This document shows positions 35,201 through 47,200 of a stretch of DNA of 64,000 nt, one piece after another. The stretch's first letter is position 1. Each line of letters begins with the position of its first letter. The stretch is from Nelumbo lutea (taxonomy: Eukaryota > Streptophyta > Magnoliopsida > Proteales > Nelumbonaceae). The stretch spans positions 54,921,759 through 54,985,758 of the forward strand of contig JAKGHH010000003.1 in the NCBI GenBank assembly GCA_022828595.1, written 5' to 3'. The notes under the pieces were generated by a model, which saw nothing but the letters and a program-made list of their open reading frames with translations, was not told the DNA's origin and did no database searches. Both the position numbers and the translations under genes were made by a program.

Positions 35201-38200
35201 TCTGGGTATTGGGAACATAAGGAATAGGAACCTGGCACTATTAAGGAAATGGCTGTGGAGATTCTTATTGGAGAAAGAAAACAGAGGGGTGTTTTGTCTC
35301 TGTGTGGCTAGCATCCTCCATTGAAGCAGGGTTGTGGAAGGAGGCTCGTATGGTAGGAGGGGAGAAGGAGGAAGAAGAAGCATTACGTGGACTTGTGAGA
35401 TTGGTTAATTCAAATGGGAAGGAATGTTTCACTAAAAAGGGCCCAACAAATTCTAGGAAGCCAAAAAGCTTTGGGGCAGATGGAAGGTCAAACCTATAGA
35501 AAGCAAGAAAAGGCTATGACAAATGGCAGATCTTTTGCGTAGGAGAGGGCTGAACCAGCAACCTCAGACAGGGAGGGTTGCTGGTTCAACCATTAAAACA
35601 GGGGGCGTGAATTGTTAAGAGGTCACGTGGGAGGAAAAGACTTAGAAAATGGGTCCAGTTGAGTGGATCCCTTTTCTGGTGGGTCGGAGAAGGCAACTCA
35701 AGTAAAGGCTTTAAAGCTGGGTTCTTATATTATAAGTTTTGAGCCCAAGGCCCATTACAAGACAGATGGGCCAAGGGACCCCTTAAGTAAGCACGTGACT
35801 GGGAGGAGGGATGAGTTGATAGACGAGATTAAGCGTCTATCTTTTTCTACCCCGAATCCCTCCTTTCGATCGAATAGTTCAGGTGCAAAATCTCAAGACT
35901 CTCAGTCTCGAGGCTCTCTACATTGGGCCCCATCCAACTTGGTGAACCGTCTCTCACCAGATAGGCGCAACCCGAGATACCCGAAGCCTAGTGATTTGAA
36001 TAAAACAGGGTTTGAAGATTGGTTGAGTGAACAAAACAACAGTGGCGATTCTGATAGAGACGAAACTGTAAGTTTGGGAAGTCTGTCTCTGAAAAGCAAC
36101 AGTGATTTACTTGAAATAGAAAGTTTGCATATAGAGCTGTTGTTTTTAGAGGAAGAGATTGAAGAGGCAGGTGGCAGGAAGACTAGAAATGGTGAAGAAA
36201 ATGGTCCTAAAGCTGTGAAAACTCCTCTTCCCTTCGTCGAGGGAGCTGACCTTGAGTCTAATGAATTATAGGATGTTGGTGGAGAGGGACAAGAATCGGC
36301 CGTGAGGATGGATGTGGGTATTCCAGTGCCGGAAACACAGAGAAAGGTTTTCCAAGTGGGTAGGTCGTCAGGAAGTGATTCTTTCACTATGTCTACTTCA
36401 CAACTTTGTCCAAAAAGGGGAAAGGCCTTAAAACCATTTGTCGCCTGTCAGCAACTCAATTCCAGTGATTCTAGTCCTACCCCCGTCCTACCAGGTATGA
36501 GTGTCAATTCATTTTTAGGTACTGACTTGTCTGCCATGCCAGTAACAGATATTCCAGCTTCCCATCCATGAGGTTCTGATGCAAGAGAGAGGGCGATAGT
36601 GAAAGGAGGAGAGAGGGTGATGGAAGGAAGTAGTAAGGGGGAGGCCGACAGAATTTGGGAGTTGATCTGTACAATGATGGAGGAATTAAAAAAAGGAAGG
36701 ATTCTTAGAGAGATGTTGTAGCCAAAATAAGTGTGAGCAGGGTAAAATTCTTCCTCAGACATTGGATGGAAAGGATGGAGAAAAGAAAAGAAAAAGGATG
36801 ATTGTTGTATTAGGAAGGGGGGGGGGAAGGAACAACGAAGAAAAAAAGATCTGAAGTGGAAAGGCTAATCTCAGACATTGAGGGAGATTTAGAATTTAGT
36901 GGTAGATGGGATAGGAAGAAGGGCCTAAAATGAGGAGATTATGGCCTTTTCATGGGTTTTTTTGCTACTTTGTCTCGATGAAAATTATTAGCTGGAATGT
37001 AAGAGGGCTAGGGAGTGCAAGAAAGAGAAGGGTGATCAAAGGCCTACTCCGAAGGGAAAAACCCGATATTGTGCTGTTACAAGAATCCAAAATGATGGAA
37101 TTAGATGGGAGATGGGTGAGGAGTTTTTGGAGGTCTAGATGTTTAGGTTGGAGCTCATCTCTTTCTTGGGGAGCCTCAGGGGGGATCATAACACTGTGGA
37201 GGGAGGATGTGGTGGAAGTAGTGGAAGAATTGATAGGCAGGTTCTCAGTTTCCATTAAGTGTAAAAATGTAGAGAATGGGTGTGTATGGGTCTTAACCAA
37301 TGTTTATGGCCCTAATTCCTATAGAGAGAGGAATGAGATGTGGGAGGAACTATATGCAATCAAGGGGCTATGGGATGGCCCTTGGTGCCTGGGCGGGGAT
37401 TTTAATGTCATTAGATTCTCTGATGAAACCAGTAATCCCCAACAGGTCATTACAACAAGCATGAGGAAATTTAATGGTTTTATTGAAGAATGTGAACTGA
37501 AGAAAATACCTCTGCTGCAAGCTAGTTAGACTTGGTCCAACCTTCAGGAAACCCCTTTGTGTTCGAAGTTGGACAGGTTCTCATTTAACCTTGCCTGGGA
37601 GAATAGTTTGGAAAACTTGGTTGCTAGAGCATTACCCAGGGTCACCTCCGATCACTGTCCTATCTAGATAGGTACTGAGTTTTTTCCTATAGGATCCAAA
37701 CCATTTAGATTCAAAAATATGTGGCTTTCCCATCTAGATTTTGTGAAAAAGTGAAGGAATGGTGGGGTGAGGAGGAGAGGGGGTAAGATGGAAGGGGATC
37801 AAGTTTCATAAGAAATTAAAAAGGTTGAGAGCCAAAATAGAAAAGTGGAATAGAGATCATTTTGGTAGAATTGAGGAGCAAAAATTGTGCCTAATCTCTC
37901 GAATAGAAAACTTGGATGTAAAGGAATCTCAAAATGGGTTGACCGAGGAGGACAGAGTGTTAAGGAGACAATTGAAAAAGGATTTGGAAGAGGTGTTACT
38001 GAGGGAGGAAATCCATTGGAGACAAAAATCTAGATACAAGTGGATTAAGGAAGGCGATGAGAACACTAGATTTTTCCATGATTTGGCAAATAGGAGACGA
38101 AGAAAGAATCTTGTGGCCAAGCTAGAGATAGGAGAGGAGGTGATTACCAACCAGGATGACATAGCCAAAAAATTTATGGACCACTTCAAATCGATTTTTA

Positions 38201-41200
38201 GAGGACCTTTGAGTGAGAAAGCAGTTGTGGAAGGGGTGGAATGACCAAGAATTGATGACGGAGTGGCAAGGTGGCTGGAAAGGGATTTCGAGGAAGAAGA
38301 GATTAAGAAAGTTGTTTTTCTAATGGATAGATCCAAGGCTCCAGGTCTAGATGGCTTTACAATGGGTTTTTATCAAGACTATTGGGAGGTGTTGAAAGAG
38401 GATTTAGTTGAAGTCTTTAAGGAATTTGCATACAATCACATTATAAGCCCTGGAATTAATGCCACCTTTTTGGCCTTGATACCTAAGAAGAATGACGCCT
38501 ACCACCCAAAAGATTATAGGCCTATTAGTCTAGTGACAAGCATCTATAAAGTTCTGGCTAAAGTGCTCTCGTTGAGGATCAAAACAGCCCTCCCTTCTAT
38601 CATTAGTGAAACCTAGGGGGTTTTCATTCAAGGGCGACAAATAACAGATCAGATCTTAATTGTGAATGAGTGTGTGAAGGAAATGAAAAGGTCTAGTAAG
38701 ACATGTTTCATTTGTAAATTGGATCTTGAAAAGGTCTATGATTTGGTGGACTGGGAGTTTCTATTAGAGATTATGCGAAACTGTGGATTTGGGGACAAGT
38801 GGTGTAGTTGGATTTTTGGGTGTATCGGTACTTGTCACTACTCTATTCTGGTAAATGGTATGGTGAGGGACTTTTTTCTAGCTTATAGGGGTGTCAGGCA
38901 AGGGGATCCACTCTCACCCTTCCTTTTTACCTTAGTAGCTGATGTGATTAGTAGGATCATTACTAAGGCTGACAGTGAAGATGCCATTGGGGGTTGGAGA
39001 ATAGGGAGACACAAGTCCCCGTCACCCACCTTTAGTTTGCAGATGACCTAATGATCTTTTGTGAAGGAGGTTTTAGCGAAAAGGTAGCAAACCTAAAGGA
39101 GCTAATCAAAGGATTTGAAAGTATTTCTAATTTGAGAATAAATTTGGAAAAGAGCTGCATAGCGGGTATAAATTTGGAGGTAGGGGAGGCCGAGGCTATT
39201 GCGGAGTGTCTTGAGTGTTCCACCTCTGCTTGGCCTATGTCATATTTAGGGCTTCCTTTAGGGGCAAATCCTAGGGAGAGTAGATTTTGGACCCCTGTGA
39301 TAGAAAAGTTTGAGAAGAGATTAGCCTCATGGAAGAGAAATTATGTCTCTTTAGGAGGGAGAATTACCCTAATAAGAGTTACCTTGGCTAACTTACCTAC
39401 CTATTTTTGTTTGTTTTTAGGATACCGGTTAGGGAAGCTAGGAAACTGGAGAAGTTGATGAGAGATTTCTTATGGGAGTCGGGACAAAAAAAAAATGATC
39501 ACTTGGTTAATTGGGAAATTGTGTGCAGAAGTAAAGAAGAGGGGGTTTGGGACTTGGGAGGGTAACTAGTAAAAATCAAACTCTGTTAGGGAAATGGTTG
39601 TGGCGATGGCCACTGGAAAGAGAGAGATTGTGGCATGAGGTGGTGGGAAGCATTCATGGGAGGTCAGAGAATGGATGGGATGTTGGTGTATCAAGGCAAG
39701 CTAACCTATTAATATCTTGTCCCTTTTCTGCAGACCTCTGGGCTTGGCTACTTTCGTTGTTTGGGAGTAGTTGGAGTCTACCAGCAGAAGTTCACATGCT
39801 CTTCAACCATTCTACCTTTTATTGGCCTACAACAATAGGGAGAATTATGTGGAGATGTGCTCGTGCTGCCTTGATTTGGACTCTTTGGGAAGAAAGGAAT
39901 ATTAAAATTTTTCAAGAAAAGGAAAGGAGCAATTGGGAATTGAAAGACTGTGTGTTAAATAGGGCAATACCTTGGCTAAAGACCTTGGAAATCTTTCATT
40001 AATTCTCCTTTAATGACCTTTGGAGAAATTGGTCAGCAGTAGGAAGGTGTTCATCTCTAAAGGACAAATCAATTACAAGCTGGTCTCCTCCATCCGAAGG
40101 CTCACTGAATTTGAACTTTGATGGAAGTAGCACGGGTAATCTAGGATTATCCGAAATGGGGGGGGGGGTTGCTTTGAGAAATGAGAAGGGAGAGATTTTG
40201 TTGCTCTACTCAGGTCCCTTGGGAATTGGGGACTCCATCAGGGTAGAACTTTTAGCTGCTCTACAAGGGGTGCAATTTGCAAACCAGTTGGGGGCACAAC
40301 ACCTAACAATCGAGGGGGATTCCAAAGTGGTGGTGGGTTGGTTGAAAAATCCTGAAGAGGCTATGTGACGTTACAAGAATGAAATGAAGATATTTAGTTG
40401 GTTGACAAGGAATATGTTGGTCACTATACAGTGGGTGGGGAGATCAACAAATACTTTGTCAGATGTGTTAGCTAAGCAAGGGGTAAATATGTTTTGGGCT
40501 TAGTTGTGATTCTTGCTTTTCTTTCCTAGTTTACTTGTAAGATTCAAGGAGGGGCTGCAGCTTGCGCCTCCCTAGGATGTTGTATGAACTCACTCTAAAT
40601 TTGCCTCTGAATTAATAAATTTATTATCATTCATCAAAAAAAAAAAAAAGAAAAACTTTGGGTTAAGATAGTGGGTAGTATTCATGGGGTTGCAGACAAT
40701 GGATGGGACTCTGGGATTCTGGCAAGGACTACAAGAGCATCTACGTGGAAAGCCATTCAAGCTATTTTGCCCTTGTTCTCTCCCTAGATCAGGTATGATT
40801 TACACTTAGGTAACCTCATTAAATTTTGGGAACATGTTTGAGTTGGGGATACTTCTTTAAAAGACCAATTTCCGACTCTTTTTGCTATCTCTACCCTTAA
40901 AAATGAATCAGTTTCCTCCTTCCTTGTACCTTCCAACTCAACTTCTGGGTTTGGTTGGAACTTGGGTTTGAGAAGAGACATCAGGGACACAGAGTTAGGC
41001 TATACTTTATCCTTGTTATCCATCCTTGAAGGGGTGTCTTCCTAGAGCCAATAAAGGAAGATAGTAGAATTTGGACACTCACTCCCTCGGGTTCCTTCAC
41101 CTGTGCCTCTTTCTTTAAAGCCCTAATACAACCTTCTTCTGCTAGACTGTCCTTTCCTGTTAAAGAGGTGTGGTGTCAACCTATACCTCCAAAGGTTGGG

Positions 41201-44200
41201 AGTTTCTGTTGGGAAGTCTTTTTGGAAAGATACAGGCGATTTACTTCAAAGAAAAAGACCTAATAGTTGTTTGTCTCTTCAGTGGTGTGTCCTCTTGTAA
41301 ATCTGATGGTGAGTCTAGATACCATTTACTAATTTCCTGTCAGTTTGCTAAAGTCATTTGGGAATGGTTTACTTCTTTGTTTGGGTGCAGGTTGACTCCC
41401 CCTTTGAATGTGCAAAGCTTATTCACTTCCATGCCTAAATGGTTGACAAAAAGGGCCAAGACTATGCCGAGATGTGTTAGGGCTGCAGTTTGTTGGACTG
41501 TTTGGGAGGAGAGGAATTCATGGATTTTTTCAGATAAGGAGAGAAGCTTGGAATTAATTTTGGAGGTTATTCATATTAGGGTGATAAATTGGTTGAAAAC
41601 TTTGGACTTGTTTGCAGATTTCTTAGTTGATGAGTTGCTAAGGAATTGGAAGGATGTTGCAGAATCAGCTTCAGTTAAAAAGGCTTCAAGTTCCTGCTCG
41701 ACCCCTCCACCTTATGGTTTTACTAAACTGAATTTTGATGGCAGCAGTATGGGCAATCCAGGGCCCTCTGGAATAGGGGAGTGATAAGAGATGAAAAAGG
41801 GAATCTGTTAGCTATACATTCTGGTCCAATTGGGGTGGGAGATTCTTTGAGGGCTGAGATACTAGCAGCCCTTGAAGGGGTACAAAGGGTCAAGGACATG
41901 AATATTAATAGATTGATCATAGAAGGAGATTCTGAAATTGTGGTGAACTGGCTAAAAGAGGACAACTCTAGGCTCTGGAATTACAGCAATGAAAAGAAGA
42001 AATTTAAGTGGCTGACTAAGGACATTGAAATTCAATTTACATGGGTAAAGAGAAGTGCAAATTCATGTGCAGATGGTCTAGCTAGGCAAGGAGTGAACAG
42101 AAACTCTATGTTTTGGGCTGTGCTGTAATTGCTTTACATTTTGGGTGTACATTGGTTGTATCCGGGTGTTAAGATTGTTTAGCTCCTTTGCTTTGTAATT
42201 TTCAATACTTTAATAAAATTCACTGTTATTGATTAAAAAAAATTACAATGCAACCCAATATAATAGTTCCTGGGAAGCCCCTTGTTTAGCAAGAAAGTTA
42301 GCCATAGCATTTGCTGATCTGCCCACCCATTGGATTCTAATTGTCATGTGCCTTGTTAACCATTTCACCTTTTTTTTTCTAAGATGTTCCTGTAACTCCA
42401 AATGACAGAATCTGGATCCAACAGCCAACCTACAACCATCTTTGAGTCTCCTTCAATTAGTAACTTTTCCACCCTAATCTGATTGGCAGTCTTGATCTCT
42501 TGTACTGCATCTAGTAACTCAGCCCTTGTAGAATCACATATTCTCACCAGGCCTGAGAATAAGGATATGATATTGCTGTCCTCATTTCTCAGAACCCCTC
42601 CAATACCTGACAGTCCAGGATTACCCTGACTGTTCCCATCAAAGTTCAATTTAATAAAACCTTCCAGAGGTGGTATCCAGACTGCTATAATACTATTCTT
42701 CTTGAGAGAAATATTAGCTATTGCGGACCCACCCCTCCAACCGTCACCAAAGGAATAGGAATTAAAAGAATCTAGGGTTTTCATCCAATGGATTGCCCTT
42801 GTTACAAACTTTCACTTCTGAGAGGCTTCTCTCCTTTTCTTGGAAAAATCCTGGTATTCCTTCTTCCCTGGTTCCTTTCTTCTAGTTGATTCCACAACCA
42901 CATTATACAATTTGATGAAATTCTCAGTTGTATAGAGAAAACTTTGTAACCAATTGAAACACTGATTTCTTTTTGCCTGAGCTGTTTGAGTTGATAATAT
43001 TAGGTGGTAATACTACATTACTAATAATAGGAGATTTCAGTCACACTAGATTTGCACAAGGTCAGTGATGTGGACGCTTTTATTGGGAAGAAATATCGCC
43101 GCCGACAGCAGCCGTAAAGGGTGCAAGATTTGCTGATTCTCATCTTATCTAATTCTAGCTAGATACAGTTCTATCTTATCTGTTCAGTATTCTTATCTTA
43201 TCTGTTTCCAGTAGTATGGATTAGTGGGGAGTCTTATCTGTTTAGTGTTCTTATCTTATCTGTTCAGTAGTATGGATTAGTAGGGAGTTTTCCTAATCAG
43301 TAAGGAGTCTTCCTAAAAGTAGGACTCTTATCTTCTTGTAATCTCCTATTTGAGGAGCTGATGATATTCAATAAAGGCATCAAAATTTTCAGTCAAGAGA
43401 GAGCAGAGGAGGGTTGGTGATCTCTTGGACAAATCACCATTAGGGCGTCAAGATAGGTTCCTCAAGAAAAGGGAGGAACAAGGGAAAACAAGAGGTTTTC
43501 CCCGTGGACCGTCCCGTGACGAGATCCTATTTGTGAGCCCTTAGCAATCTGGTATTAGAGCAAGGCGCCATGGGTGACCTGGAGCAGTTGACATCCAGGG
43601 TGCATGAACTGGAGCACAAGCTCGTGGAGAATAGCACGGAGGTGCGCGAGATCAAGGACGATGTCCGAGAGTTATGGCGCTTGATGGAGTTATATTTCTC
43701 TAACAAGGAAAGGAATCCAGAAGGGGCTGCAACCACAAACGGCCGCCGACCAGACATGGCGGAATTGTCCGGCGAGCAGTTGGTCGTCGCCCAGGGAGCC
43801 GCGGTTGTTCCCAAATACAGCAGGCTGGAGTTCCCTTCTTACAACGGTGCTGGAGATCCCTTGGGGTGGCTTTATCGATGTGAGCAGTTCTTCCGCAACC
43901 AACGGACAGAGGACAGAGACAAGGTAAGCCTAGCCACATTCCACTTGACGGAGGAGGCGCAACTCTGGTTCTATCGATTGGAACAGGAGGAACCTGGGCT
44001 CAGTTGGACCCAATTCAAATCCTACTGCCTTCTCAGGTTTGGGCCTCCATTAACAAGCAATCCATTAGGCGAACTGATCAACCTCAAACAGACGGGAACG
44101 GTGGCTGAATATTAGCGCCAGTTCCAGACCCTCCTTGCCAGAGAAGCATCGGTACGGCCAGACCAGCAGGTAGACATGTTCACCGCAGGGTTAGCAGAAC

Positions 44201-47200
44201 CTTTGAGGGTGGATGTGGAGATGCAAAATCCCCCCAACCTGGTTACGACCATGAATCTAGCTCGCGCTTTTGAATGCAAGCTGCAACTCAACCACGAAAC
44301 TTTCAGTATAGGGCGTCCGCCGACAACATGGGCACCCCCGAAAACACCCGGAATGGCCCCATCTTTTGCAGCCAGCCGAGAACAGAAGCCTCATACGAGC
44401 AACGTTCCGAGGTCGGCATCCAGTGTGAGAAGCAGCATGGTGGCCCCCCCATTAAGTGCTTGTCTAGGGCCGAGATGGCAGAACGCCGAGCGAAGGGACA
44501 GTGTTTCAACTGCGACGATCTTTATTCGGCGGGACACAGGTGCAAGAGACTTTTCTGCCTCCTAGTGGATGAACAAGAGGAAGACGAGGATGAACCCTCA
44601 TCGTTCGAACCCGAGATTTCTCTCCACGCAATCACAGGAATAAGAACCTCTTAGACTATGCAGTTGCAGGCACGGGTTGCGGGAAGATCAGTACGGATCC
44701 TCGTTGATTCGGGAAGCACACACAATTTTGTAAGTAAGCAAGCTGCCCTTCAGTTGGAGCTGCCAATGGAAATCAGACCAAGACTGCAGGTAGCCGTAGC
44801 AAACGGTGAAAGAGTTCACAGTTCGGGAATCTGTAAGGACGTCCAAATACAGGTCGAATCTGAATCCTTCTTTGCTGATTTGTTTGTGCTATCCTTGGAT
44901 GGATTTGATATAGTTCTTGGGGTAAAATGGTTGATCACCTTAGGCCCAATCCTATGGGATTTCAGCGCCCTAATGATGACATTCCGCTTGAATGGGAAGC
45001 AAGTTACTTGGCAGGGTAACAGGGTAAAGGCAAAAAAACCACAAGTTCATGCGCTCCAAGGTGAAACGATGCATGCAACGACTATGGAAAGGCTCCTTGC
45101 CGATTTTTCAAATGTGTTCCAAGAATCCAAGTGACTTCCTCCTTCTCGAGCTTGCGATCACCAGATCCCTCTGGTGACGGGTTCAGAACCAGTCGTCGTC
45201 GGATCCTATCGCTACCCACATCTGCAGAAAGACGAGATAGAGAAGCAATGTGCTGAAATGATGAAACAGGGGATCATCCACCTTAGCCATTCTCCTCCTC
45301 GCCAGTCCTGTTGGTGGCAAAGCGGGATGGTACTTGGAGATTTTGTGTTGACTACAGAGAGCTCAATAACCGGACTGTCAAGGATAAATTCCCTATTCCT
45401 ATTGTGGACGAGTTGTTGGATGAACTTCATGGTGCCCAATACTTCTCCAAATTAGACCTCAGGTTGGGATACTTTCAGGTCCGAATGGCTTCCGGAGACG
45501 TTGAGAAAACTGCCTTCAGAACTCATCATGGCCACTTTGAGTTTTTAGTTATGTCGTTCAGTCTCACAAACGTCCCATCCACATTCCAGTCCTTAATGAA
45601 TGAGGTATTTCAGTCCCACCTTCGCAAATTTGTTTTAGTGTTCTTTGACGACATTTCGGTTTACAATAAATCATGGATAGAGCATGTGCATCATTTGAGG
45701 ACTGTTGTTGAGATCCTGCGCCAACACAAGCTCTTCCTTAAACGGTCCAAGTGCTCTTTTGGGGAGTGCCAGGTTCTTTACTTGGGTCATGTCATCAACG
45801 GGCAAGGTGTAATGGTGTACAGTTCCAAAATTCAAGCAATCAAGGAATGGCCCAAGCCCCAATCCGCTAAGGCTCTCCGCGGGTTCCTCGGTTTGATAGG
45901 ATATTACCACAAGTTTGTACAGAATTATGGCCTGTTGGCTGCCCCATTAACCAACCTGCTAAAGAAGAATGCCTTTCATTGGGACGACACAACCAATGCG
46001 GCTTTTGCAAATTTACGGAATGCCCTCTCCTCCACTCCAGTTTTGCAATTACCGAACTTTGATCTCGAATTTACAGTTGAGTGCGATGCATCCGGAATAG
46101 GGATTGAAGTCGTATTACAACAACAAGGACACCCAATTGCCTTCTTCAGCCGTAAACTTGCTGACCGTCATTTAAAATTACCCGCCTATGAATGTGAATT
46201 GATTGGATTAGCTAGAGCAGTCCAACACTGGAGACTGTACTTGTGGGGAAGGTCATTCGTCATCAAAACTGATCACTATAGCCTCAAGTACTTGTTGGAG
46301 CAGTGACTTACCACTTCTCCTCAACAACATTGGGTTAGCAAGCTACTTGGTTTTGATTTCCGGGTAGACTACAAAGCGGGATCCTTAAATCGCGCCGCGG
46401 ATGCATTGTCTAGAAGCGACAAGGACACTATGCTTCTTTGTGGGATCTCCCATCCCCGAGTCACCTTGTTAGACGACATCAAGAAGGTGATGCCACACTC
46501 ACCAGAATGGACGATCCTTGTTTAGAAAATTCAGTCTGGAGCCGCCGACTCCAATTGGTCCCTTCATGACGGGCTTGTGATGTATAAAGGTCAGGTACAT
46601 CTTCCAGCAGATTCCTCTTTAATTCCCTCCATCATCTCCAGTATTCATAACTCCACCCATGAAGGCATTCAGAAGACACTGCATCGCGTCCAAGCTGATT
46701 TCCACTGGCAAGGTATGAAGGCTTGTATTAGGGACTTTATCCAAAACTGCTCCACTCGTCAACAACACAAATGGGAAAACCTGCACCCGCCTGGCCTTCT
46801 TCAGCCCCTTTTGATTCCAGCACAAATATGGGCTGATATCTCCATGGATTTCATAGAGGGACTACCCAAGGTTGGAGGAAAATCAGTTCTTTACGTGGTG
46901 GTGGACCGCTTCTCTAAGTATGCCCATTTCATCCCTCTGTCACATCCGTACAGTGCTACTTCCGTCGCCCACGTTTTTTTTACTCATGTTTTCCGTCTAC
47001 ATGGGTTACCGGAATCTATTGTCAGCGACAAGGACCCGGTTTTTACTAGTACCTTCTGGAAGGGAATGTTTCGGTTACATGGTACCACCCTAGCTTTCTC
47101 TTTCGCATATCATCCTCAGTCGGACGGGCAAACGGAGGTGGTGAACCGAACGATTGAAATGTGTCTCCGTTGTTTTGTTGGAGATCAACCGTGACGGTGG

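Larger units (their letters stand above)
35283..40649 (+). mobile_element. L1 LINE G, near full length, inserted in LINE F
   Basis: About 5.37 kb: leader, ORF1 (about 35663-36900), ORF2 (36930-40503) and a poly(A) tail at 40636-40649. The flanks GAAAGAAAAC (ending 35282) and AAAGAAAAAC (ending 40656) form an approximate 9-10 bp target duplication. ORF2 contains endonuclease, reverse transcriptase, a zinc-binding region with a deletion, and RNase H. Stops at about 36271, 37527, 38242, 38614, 39049 and 40366 plus frameshifts make it inactive. It lies in XBAT35-like intron 6, sense orientation. Confidence 0.88.

Noticed and set aside
35902..36387. 161-codon minus-strand frame opposite LINE ORF1
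   Set aside because: Antisense shadow of ORF1, Ser/Pro-rich because of the complementary purine-rich coding strand.
36965..37300. 111-codon minus-strand frame opposite the LINE endonuclease
   Set aside because: Shadow of a strongly supported endonuclease domain on the plus strand.
41781..42128. RNase H-like frame as a host RNase H gene
   Set aside because: Continuous with LINE zinc-binding sequence after one frameshift and followed by a LINE A-tail.
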